64,000 bases of DNA from Nageia nagi. Taxonomy: Eukaryota > Pinophyta. Both the position numbers and the translations under genes were made by a program. The stretch lies in contig JBITNC010000001.1 in the NCBI GenBank assembly GCA_050084985.1, forward strand, positions 189,782,001 to 189,846,000. Reading direction: 5' to 3'. This document shows positions 36,816 to 46,411 of this stretch, in pieces. The notes beneath the pieces are model-generated. The model was not told where the DNA came from, did no database searches, and saw nothing but the letters and a program-made list of their open reading frames with translations. Each line of letters starts with the position of its first letter. Position 1 is the stretch's first letter.

Positions 36816-39088
36816 AAACTCTATCAAATGGTCAAAGTACTTTGGCATTTGTTAATCCACCCTATGCTTTTCTAGATTAAAACAAAATTGATATGCACGA
36901 TTATATCTATGTGCGCTTTTCATTAATGCCTTTAGATAGATTCATTTCATGATTAGTCATGGATTAGAGATAAAACTTTTCTTCTAGTAATAAGGCTATG
37001 GAATCATTATTTGTAGTTCTTTTATTTATATATATATGATGATGATGATGATTGTATTCTTAATATTATTTGATTGAAATGCAAATTATGGAATAAAATT
37101 ACAAGTAATTAAAAATAACATAATTTTAAATACAAGAAAAAAATTATAGTAATAGGTTAGAAAGGTAAAAAGGGGTTGTGAAATTGGTATTTATAATAAA
37201 GGAGCCATGAAAAAGGAAGAGAGTAGTCCAAAAAGACCTAAAATCCTCTCAAGGTCTCAAGTAGGCATTGCATTATGGTCATAAAACATAAAAGGGTTAT
37301 CCTAATCCTCCTCCCTCCTAGTACTCTATCCAACCACCAAGTACTAAGGGATGTTCAATGCTCATTGCACAAAGAATGATGGAGATGCTTGATGCTCATT
37401 GCTTGAAGATCAATGGATGTATTCCATAACAAAACATATAATGAATCACTAAATAGCATGTTATACTAGTATTATGAAAGGATGATAAATTACCAAATTC
37501 ATTAAATTGTATTAGCCTTATGATGTATTAATGTTCTTGTAATAAGTTATGAAAGTTTTGTCATTATATTACATATTGATAAATAAAGTTATGATATATA
37601 TTCAATTTTCTTGTAATTAATCATTAATTTAGAAATGTTCAATGAGGATTATTTTGTACTTATCTTTTATTACAAAATGAATGTAAGATAGATGATTTTA
37701 CTCTCTCTTTATGAATAGCATTATGATTATTACATGATTAATGTTTTTATAAATAGGAGTAAGGATTAATACTTGTTATTGCATGATAGTAGTGGTATTA
37801 GAAAATTAATCTAAATAGAATCCTAAAGAATTAAATGGATTAGATTATCAATCCTGATAAATCCAAAATTATCCCAATAACTGAGAATCAACCATAAACT
37901 AGAGTTAAGGTTCCAAATGATAATTTGTGAGCATATGGCATATCTTAGGGATCCTTGGGATCAAATTGGATATCAATGGGACCCCATGAGATAAATGGAA
38001 TCATTCAAGATTCTTTTTGGATGAATGCAAGAAATGTGATGAAGAACCTTCACCAAGTAAACCTACCTTGCTAGATGATAAACAAAAGTAATATTGTTTG
38101 CATGAGGCCCACTTAGCACCACATTACTTTTGTAGCAATAGTGGTAAGATTCTCCCTAATAACTTGTTATTTTATGTATTCAAGAGATCTTTTAAAAAGT
38201 GGATCTGTATATGTGATATAATGCATATGGGATAAAATAAGAAAATATGTGTTTTCCTGTGTAAGCCATAACTAAGATTTTTGAGTACTCCTCATGGGTA
38301 AGGATGAATGGTGCTAAACCTTAGAACATGTCTTATACCCACTTCACTATTTGAAAATATATGTATATGGTTAGTAGGACATAGATGGTTCTTTTGTCAA
38401 CACATGTAAAAATATATTAGGCTAAAAACCACTTGAGGATATTGTTTAATATCCATGGCTCCCCAAGTTATGGGCACAGGGATGTCAAACCACATGGTGG
38501 GACTAGCTAATAGTTATGTGTAGGTTAGTACTCATATTCCTTGATAGGTGAGTCAGGTGGGGATAGTAATTGGAAAACCTACTATTATCAAGTGAGAGTA
38601 ATTAGTAGTCATATCACTTGTAGTTAGTAGATAGAGATATGATGATTGTTCCATAGGCAATGCTACCCGCTCATAAGGAAGCTTGCCTAGTACAAGTTAA
38701 CTACTCCTATGAGATGAAGAGTTATCATCAAGAGATAATAACTAACTTAGTGGAAGTGCAATCTCTTAGGTGATATGGGCCCTAAGTAGAAAAATACTAC
38801 ATCATAATCAAAAATCCTATTGCACATGGGACATGGAATAGGAATGGTGAGGTTACTTTTGAGGCATCTTTTCAATAGGGTCAGTGTTGAAAAGTGAACA
38901 CCAAAAACATTTATCAGGGTTGGTTACCCTAGGTTCTTGGCCAATCTTACCATGTGAGTGCTAAGCTAGTTAGTAGCATATCAAACTCATGTGGGTTCAT
39001 TTGGTTCATTCCTAGATCATTTGAGTAATAATAAAAAAATAGGTCAAAATTAGGGCTTTTGTTGATGATAATTAGTGGATGCATTACA

Positions 39089-40031
39089 AAGATCTTAGTA
39101 GATATATCACTATTATGCTTCACCATTATTCATAATGTTACCATGCATGTCATGAATTACATATCCTTTGATTATTACATTTCAATAAAATGCATTTTCA
39201 TCATGCATCTTGTTGAACAATTTCCAAGCCTTGTGTATTCTTCCACATTTTGCATACATGTCTATGGGCCTTTTTTAGAAAATCCATTTTATATGTATCC
39301 TAAAAGTATTGTAGAACATGAAATTATTTTCATTTATTAAAAACTTATAAAACTATTTTCATCATGCAAAGAAATTCATGCTTAGTAGGAGCACATGACT
39401 TATTTTACATTCTATGAATGTATTTGGAATTGAATTTAAGTGCTCCATCAAATCAAAGAGTTTAATATTATCAATAGAGACATGTTTTTAAGTAGAAAAA
39501 AGTTATTTTTGTTAGCATGGAACAAAGTTAACTTTCACCTTAGATTGGATACATTTTTGGAAGCATGATCGATAACTTAGTAGCTTGTACAAGCACAAAA
39601 AAGGTAGTGTTTGGCCAACTTACCACTTTTGTACTAGTTTTAATGCTTAGAAAATTTCATATGTTGTATTTAAAACATTCCATATCATATGTCATTATTT
39701 AAATATAATTGGAATAAGATTCAAATCATATGCTCTATAATTATGCTTAAATGATTTAGATATACTCTACAAATTCAATTATGCTCAAATATTTCTCTAT
39801 TTGGCTAAGTATTACAAGCATGTTTTTACCAACTTACCACTTTTGGATTAATTTTTGATACATTTTTGGGTTGAATAGTGAATATAGCTACATTTGCAAG
39901 CTCTTAATCAATATATTACTATTATGCTTCAGTATTATTCATAATGTTAACCACATAACCAACTTGGATGCTTCATATCATTTCATGTAATGGTGCATTT
40001 TGATCATTTCATATCATTACTCAAATAATTT

Positions 40032-40076
<45 letters not shown>

Positions 40077-40450
40077 TTAGATCATTTTTATTGCATTATT
40101 GGAGCATTTAAATCATTTCAATATGTTGCACTTGTAAAAAATTAAATAGTGATTGGTCAATTTGATTAAGCCATCCTTTGAAAATCCATGGTCAACACTT
40201 TGATTGGGCTCATTATTATTGAGATTGGATGCCTTGGGAAACAAGGATGGAATATTCTAGAAGCATTCTCCCAACTATGCCCTTTTTTCTTTACTAATTT
40301 ATGATGCAATGGTTTTAAATCACCTCAATGTAAGTGGTCTACTTGTGCTTGTAAATCAAAATGTTGTGGTAGCAATGTTGTAGAGCATATTTGAATCATT
40401 TAATAAATAATTGAAACTATAGATCATACTTGAATCATTTGAGCATGATT
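39089..40450. other. Carrier DNA, right arm, outer segment
   Basis: Non-coding continuation of the carrier after the chromovirus. It contains relatives of modules seen earlier (39225-39330 matches 27000-27110; 39895 on resembles 39095 on) and a (CA)n run. At about 40341-40376 a piece reading CTACTTGTGCTTGTAAATC resembles one minisatellite unit in the opposite orientation to the right-arm array. Its far edge against copia is placed near 40450 by where copia reading resumes. Confidence 0.6.
40035..40073. repeat. (CA)n microsatellite
   Basis: About 19 uninterrupted CA units within carrier DNA. Confidence 0.97.
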
Positions 40451-40451
40451 T

Positions 40452-41560
40452 TGTGCATTGCAAAAGCACTCACAAATAAAGTTTCTAAGAGGTTAAGCTT
40501 GGAGATCTTTTTATCCTCTCCAATTAGTGCATTCCAATATTTATGACCCAATGCAAACACAAAGTATTGGTAAGAACTCCTTCCTTACTTTCATAGAGGA
40601 TTACACAAGTATGTGTTGGATTAATTTGGTAACTTTCAAGTATCAAGTTTTTTACTATTGTAAAGATTTTAAAACTCATATGGAAAAGCAAAGTGAATAT
40701 GTTGTGAAGTGTTTAAGTACTAATAGAGGAGGAGATTTTTATTCCAATAAATTCCTCAAGTTTTACAAGGATTATGGAATAAAGAGGCAACTCACAACTA
40801 TCTATTCTCCACAACAAAATGGTGTATCAGAGAGGAAGAATTGAACCATGGTGGAGATGGAAAAAAGCATGTTACAAAGCAAAAATTTGAGCAATATGTA
40901 TTGGATTGATGTAGTAAGGATAGTAATATATATATTGAATAGAATTCCAACTTCAAGCTTGGATGGAATCACATCTTTTGAGGCATGGTATTAGAAAAAA
41001 CCTACTATTAGGCATTTTAGAGTTTTTGGTTATGTTGCTTATGATCACATTCCTAATGAAAATAGGAGAAAGTTACATATTAAGAGTAGAGCATGTATTT
41101 TTCTTGGTTATTATAAGAGAAATAAGGCATATAGATTATATAATCCAAAAACCTATAAGGTTGTTGTGTCTAGAGATGTGATTTTTGATGAAGGGGGAAA
41201 TGGGATCATCAAAAACTCATTGATGATGATGAATCCATTGAAGATAGCTTAACTAAAGTACAACCTTTGGATCAAATAAACAAGGATAAGTATTCTCTTT
41301 CCAAGGTAGAAGAATCAAAGCAAGGTAAAAGAACACTTCAAGCACACCCATCCAACCAAATGTTGGATAAGAATTTCTCAAGAAGATTCATAAGGAGCCA
41401 AGAAAGTGAACTTGATCAAGTGATAAAAAGGTTTGAAAATTTGAATATGTATGATGATGAAGATAATAATGAATCCAAATGTGATGTAGTTAGCTATGCT
41501 TTGGTAATGAGTATAGAGATTGAACCATCTAACTATGATCAAGGTTGAACTAATAATTTG
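40452..41560 (+). pseudogene. Copia integrase
   Basis: The reading starts KHSQIKF near 40462 (family GKQHxxxFP), then LVHSNIYDPMQTQSIG near 40525 (family LELVHSDICGPM). The catalytic core has FIEDYTS near 40590, NRGGDFYSNKF near 40725 and SPQQNGVSERKN near 40805, holding the three DDE positions. It continues through SLDGITSFEAW near 40950 and FLGY-type text to a linker with VVSRDVIFDE near 41165. Stops and frameshifts occur between blocks. The 40527-40844 segment is open for 105 codons. Confidence 0.88.
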
Positions 41561-42470
41561 TGGATGAAGGCTATGGAGGAAGATATTTCTTCCATCAACA
41601 AGAATAATACTTAGGAACTTATGTAGCTTACAAAAGGTAAGAATCATGTTATGTGCAAATGCTTCTATAAGGCCACACATAATGCTGATGGAAGCATTTA
41701 GAGACACAAAGAAAGGCTTGTAGCAAAGGGCTTCACCCAATGCTATGGCATCAATTATGAAGAGACATTTTCTCTAGTAACAAGATAAGAGATAATACAA
41801 TTGGTTATTTCCTTTGCTACCTACAAAGGTTGGTTAGTGAATCATATAGATGTAAAAAGTGCATTCCTTAATGGCTATTTGAAAAAATAGGTCTATATGA
41901 AATAACCTTAAGGATTTAAGTAGAATGGAGTGAAAATATTATGTATAAGCTAGAAAAGACCTTTTATGGTCTTAAGAAAGATCCAAGAGCTTGGTATGAA
42001 AGGATTGATGATTACTTCTATCAATATGGTTTCACAAGGAGCAAGAGCAAGCCCACTATCTACATCATGTTCAGAAAAATAAAAATATCCTTCTTATGTG
42101 CTGATATGTTGATGATCTAATCTATAAAAGAAATTGTACAAAATTGAATGATGACTTAAAGGCCTCTATGATGTAATAATTTGAGATGAAAGATATTAGA
42201 TTGATGAATTATTTTCTTAGCATAGAGGTTACTCAAAGTAAAGGTGAGATTTTCATTTATCAATCCAAATATGCTCATGAAATTTTAAATAAGTTTAGTT
42301 TGGATAAATGCAAACCACTTACCACTCCAATAGCTTATGGAAAGCTATTATGTAAATATTATGTAACAACTAATGTTGATGTAACCTTGTTTAGAATCCT
42401 AGTTGGAAGCTTGATATTTCTCATCAACACTAGGACAGACATCACTTATGTTATCTCACTTATTTCTAGG
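41560..42470 (+). pseudogene. Copia reverse transcriptase, decayed
   Basis: Reads WMKAMEEDI near 41560, RLVAKGFTQCYGINYEETFS near 41710, HIDVKSAFLNGYL near 41850 (first catalytic Asp kept) and, after stops, GLKKxPRAWY-type text near 41980. The YVDD box near 42100 is garbled (CADMLMI), so the catalytic pair is lost. MKDIRLMNYFLSIEV near 42186 (family MKDLGxxxYFLGIEV) opens a clean stretch to 42470. Confidence 0.87.
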
Positions 42471-42559
42471 TAAATGAGTGATCCTACTAAAGAACACATG
42501 AAGGAAAGGATTTTTAGGTATATCAAAGGCTTATTAGAATTTGGCATACACTAATACAA

Positions 42560-43040
42560 GCATGATGAGGTAAAACTTTTTGGCTATTTTGAATTTGATT
42601 AAGGAGTAACTTGGATGATAGAAAATTTACATTTGAACATTGTTTTAACCTTGGTTACAAACTTGTCTCATGGAGTTCAAAGAAGAAAATAATTATTTCT
42701 CTTTCATCTACTAAAGCAGAGTATATTGGAATCATAAGTGCTAGTGCCCAAGTATCATGGTTACAAAAAGTTCTAGAGGAACTCAATGAGAAACAAAGTG
42801 GTCCTACTATTTTATTCTATGATAACCAAAGTGCCATCAAATTAGCACTTAATCCAATCCATCATAACAAATCCAAACATTTTTATATGAAGTATTACTT
42901 CATATGGGATATGATGGAGAAGGACATAATCAAACTCAAACATTACAATAACATAGATAGTGTTGTATATATATTCACCAAAGGATTTGTTAAAAATCAA
43001 TTTTTGAAGCTGAGAAGCCTATTAGTAAGTCCTCTTAGCA
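42560..43040 (+). pseudogene. Copia RNase H
   Basis: An open stretch of about 140 codons: DDRKFTFEHCFNLG near 42613 (family STSGYxFxLG), SWSSKKKIIISLSSTKAEYI near 42675 (catalytic Glu in TEAEYI position kept), LFYDNQSAIKLALNP near 42810 (catalytic Asp kept) and HYNNIDSVVYIFTKG near 42935 (family ADIFTKPL). It is the best-preserved copia domain here. Confidence 0.9.
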
Positions 43041-43053
43041 TCAAGGGGGAGAA

Positions 43054-43522
43054 TGTTGGAAACTTGGATCCTTGCACAAGGTTAAAATTTGAGTTTTACA
43101 AGATGAAATACTCTCTATTCACAAGCATGTTATGCCTAGACCCAATTGCATTGCACCCAGTACACTATTCCCTAATCCCACCACACCCAATCCTAGGTGC
43201 ACTGTGCCTAGCATCTTAAATACCAAACATACCACACCTATAAATAGAGCTTAGAAAGCTTAAAATAGCATGCATAGGACTACCATTTTTTCCCTCATTT
43301 TTAGCATTATTGTTATTACTTTGGGTTGATGTTTCACCTAGTTGTCTCCTAGTATGATAGAATAGGTTTAGCATGTTTTAGTTTGCTTTTGCATTAGTTT
43401 TTAACAAGTTGTGATCATGAAAATTGATTTTATATTTAGAATATTCTATTTTTAGGTTTTTCAAACAATCTATATATGTAATGATTTTATTTTTTAGATT
43501 AATGAAAGTATAATAGTTCTCA
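43054..43522 (+). repeat. Copia 3' LTR (469 bp)
   Basis: TGTTGGAAAC start and CTCA end are canonical. It follows the polypurine tract at 43041-43053 and is followed by AGAAT (43523-43527). TATAAATA at 43239-43246. Confidence 0.92.
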
Positions 43523-44920
43523 AGAATAGCTAGGATATTAAAATGCTAGATTAGATCCTTCCCATCAATATACCTTAGAATGACACTCTTTTGTAGAAGG
43601 ATTCAAAAAGATTTATATGTTGGAGTCATGAAAATATTTGACAAAAAGGTTAGTAGGGTGGAAAGGTGCCCTACTAATCATATCAAGGAAGATATAATTA
43701 GTGTAAGAAATACTTTATAATATCCTTATATACATGGCTAGTGTCTTTCCCATCCCTGACTCTGTTACTCACAAAATAGATGTAATATATGGCAAATTAA
43801 TATGGACAAGAGTAGAAGAAAAAAGGAGAATATATCTAGTGGTGTGGTCTAAAGTATGTAGGAATAAAATGGAAGAAGGATTAGGTATAAGATAGATAAA
43901 GCTAGTCAACCAAGAATTAAGAATCAAATTAGCATGGAGACTATGTGCCAAAGAAGAAAAGTAATGGATCAAAATTTGTAAGCAATATACCTTGAGGGGG
44001 AAAAATACTTGATGATAAGAAGAACCATATCCAAAGGATATGATTTCTATAATGGTTTAGAGGTTCAAGTTACACTTTAGCAAAATTCTTAGTGGAAAGG
44101 TCTACGATGGAAACACAACTCTCTTTTGGGATGAAATATGGTTAGGGAAAGCTCCTCTAGCTTAGGAAATTAAATTCCAATATATGATGAATTGGGAAAA
44201 AACTCTCATTTAGTACCAAAGTAGCTAATTACTTGCAAAGTAGGGGAGATAATGATTTGGAATGGTTCCTACCTTTGATCCCTGATCCAATATTTGAAGT
44301 ATAAATTGAAAAGATAAAGCAAAGAATTTCCAAAATCAAGTTATTCCAAATAAGGAAGAAATATAAAATGGTCTGGATAGATGAGAAAGGAAAGGAAAAA
44401 TCATACTCAATCCAATTGGGATATTACAATCTAAATAATAATGAAATTGAAAAAAGGAAATCACTATGAAAAAAAATTTGGACTAAGGGATTGTTCCCAA
44501 AGGTGTCCTACTTCAGTAGGATGACCATTCTAAACAAGATACATACTTATGATAACTTCAATAAGAAAGGTTATAAATTACCAAACATATGCACTATGTG
44601 TATAAGGGAGGAAGAAACATTTGATCATTTACTATTCCAATGTGCTTTTGCAAATGAGGTCTAGAATAAAGTTGCAATTAATAACTTTCATTTATAATGG
44701 ACCAAACCAATATTGGTTTGAAATATCATTAGAAATTAGTGGGCACCTTGATCTCAATAAAAAAACTAGGAGAGCATGGGCTATGGTGGTGCCACATGTG
44801 ATATTGGCTCTTTAGAAAGAAAAGAATGCTCAAATTTTTAAGGAACATAATCAAATGATGAAGAAATTACTTCAAACTTGCCTAAACCTTATAAAAGAGA
44901 ATATTTAGGTATGCATTATT
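43523..44920 (+). pseudogene. LINE ORF2 C-terminal part with zf-RVT domain
   Basis: Resumes RIARILKC..RSFPSIYL (family ILGCxxGxFPxKYLG), then a frameshift and WKGALLI, LVNQELRIKLAWRLCAKEE near 43910 (family GLRxxNxALxxKWxWR), ILSGKVYDGNTTLFWD near 44090 (family xxVGNGxxxxFWxD), FPKVSYFSRMTILNKIHTYD near 44500, and the zinc signature CTMCIREEETFDHLLFQC near 44590 with CX2CX7HX4C, the mark of the plant RVT zinc-binding domain. Five or more frameshifts and stops. Confidence 0.88.
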
Positions 44921-45200
44921 GGTGGACCTTGATAAATATGATAATATGAAATCCTTAATCAACCTAATCAACTTACTCTTCTTACAATCTCATCTAAAAT
45001 CCACATTGGATTAGGTATAAAGGTCAACAATGGATAGATGGCATTGGGGGACTGAATTGTTATCATTAGGAGGGATTACGGGTATAAAGAAATATTAAAT
45101 CAATAACACCCTTGCCTCTTATAATGATCCTAACTTGTGACAATACAACTTGGCATGAGAGTCCTTAAGGTAAACATAATTTTCTAGACAATGAAGTGAA
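43523..45200 (+). mobile_element. LINE, 3' part (RT C-terminus and RVT zinc-binding domain)
   Basis: Continues the LINE cut at 22004. RT thumb-like and zinc-binding regions lie at 43523-44920, followed by about 280 bp without clear coding, probably 3' UTR. No poly-A tail was pinned down; the end is approximate. Confidence 0.85.
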
Positions 45201-45262
45201 AGGTGACATAATTTACTCCCATCCTCCCTTGGTATTTCTTATCATTTTACATGTAATGGTGA

Positions 45263-46411
45263 TGTAATGTACTCTTCTAAGGTTTATCTAATATATCATT
45301 TAATTATGCATTCATTCACAAATTAGAGAGTTAGTGAAAATGGTCATTAACCATGAAAATATGCACTCAAAAATAGAATATAACAAAAATATCCAAATCT
45401 AATATGAAGCTCTTATAACATGTGAATATGATCAAAACTAGGGCACAAATCAAATTTGTTACATAACAAAAATATAGCTTCAAAAGCATACATTCCCATG
45501 CACAAATAAGATAGTAGCATAGCAAAAATATATAGGAATATTCATTTCACATTCAAGAAATAATGTGAGAGACAATATCATCAATAATCAATCAAGAATA
45601 AGTGTAGGTATGTAATAAGTATATAACAAATTCTAGGAAAAATTCCAAGACTTCAAAATGCTCAAACTAGACACCTTAAGGCTGACATAAGTCCCAAGAA
45701 GGTTCCCAAGCTAGGCATAAGTCTCAATATTTCTCCCAATATATGGCATAAAATATGAATTGGAAATAATGATAGGAACAAGCTCTCCAAGATATGTAGA
45801 AGTGTATATGAGTCACTTCTAAGCTACATAGTAGCCCTAAGCCCTAAAAGGTAGAGATGGGAAGCATCCCTAAGCTCTAAATGATCCAAGATTGAATTCA
45901 TTAGATGATGTATTCAAATGTGGTGCTAAATTCCATTTTATAGATTTCCAATTCTAATTTTTGGTTGGAAAATCCAACACAAAAATATAAATAACTCTTA
46001 ATTGACAAATGACTCATCCTAAGCTAGATGTTGGACAAGTAAGGAATAATATATTTTCTTATTACAAAACATGGCCCATTTTTATTATAAAATAACACAA
46101 ACTCCTAATATAAATATAATTCATTTTTAATACCACTCATAGTACCACACAATTCATTATAAGTGACATAAATGAAACTAAATACAATATTAATAAACTA
46201 GATATCATGCATGCAATAGTAGGAAACTAGATTTGGGGGTGAATCTTCAAAAGTCTATATCTTCCTTGTTTCTTGATGGAACCATGTCATGTAACCTATC
46301 AAAATGATTGGAAAAAGGTTCTCTATACATTACAAAATACAAATAAATGATACATGTATTTTAACAAAAGTTATACCTTTAACAATATTTCTCAAAATTG
46401 GGGACATTACA
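45263..46411 (-). repeat. LTR (3' in element orientation) of the LARD-like element
   Basis: 1,149 bp with TGTAATGT and ACATTACA ends. Closely related phrases, such as the stretch from CACTCAAAA to AAGCTCTTATAACATGTG, recur in the partner LTR. Confidence 0.82.

Larger units (their letters stand above)
27276..39088 (+). mobile_element. Ty3/gypsy chromovirus, right copy (tandemly amplified, decayed)
   Basis: Order: truncated 5' LTR 27276-27810, primer site 27812-27823, gag about 27990-29265, protease 29290-29655, RT about 29790-30540, RNase H to about 31190, integrase about 31340-32300, chromodomain-like end at 32578, then four 577-bp units and the rest of the LTR to 39088. Carrier sequence adjoins at 27275 and 39089. 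Only AAG is shared at both junctions, so no clean target duplication is seen, as expected if the 5' end was deleted. Confidence 0.88.
32679..39088 (+). repeat. 3' LTR of the right chromovirus (enlarged by tandem units)
   Basis: Counted from the first TGTCATGACC the LTR is 6,410 bp; without three extra units it is about 4,679 bp, against 4,682 bp for the left copy. It ends GCATTACA at 39088. TATAAATA lies at 35238-35245 and a (GT)n tract at 36795-36815. No coding is recognised inside. Confidence 0.8.
23921..39152 (+). repeat. Right arm of the giant inverted repeat
   Basis: Reverse complement of 1-13502. It begins GAGAATATATGAGGGG directly after the copia protease and holds the minisatellite (24120-24910), carrier DNA, the chromovirus (27276-39088) and more carrier DNA. 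It differs from the left arm in length by three extra 577-bp units and otherwise by point changes and small balanced indels. The carrier continues past 39152 to about 40450 before copia resumes. Confidence 0.93.
40452..43522 (+). mobile_element. Ty1/copia element, 3' part (integrase, RT, RNase H, LTR)
   Basis: Continuation of the copia element broken at 23920. It begins in the integrase N-terminal zone and runs in the expected copia order IN-RT-RH to a polypurine tract (TCAAGGGGGAGAA, 43041-43053) and the 3' LTR. Confidence 0.9.

Noticed and set aside
1-39152. Inverted repeat as a simple foldback transposon
   Set aside because: The spacer is ordinary nested TE sequence with its own history, and the right arm lies inside copia while the left does not, so the arms are two copies rather than termini of one foldback element.
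39059-39340. 93-aa plus-strand ORF straddling the LTR end
   Set aside because: It crosses the LTR/carrier junction and has no motif; chance frame.
41378-41740. 120-aa minus-strand ORF in copia
   Set aside because: Antisense shadow of the copia integrase/RT linker region.
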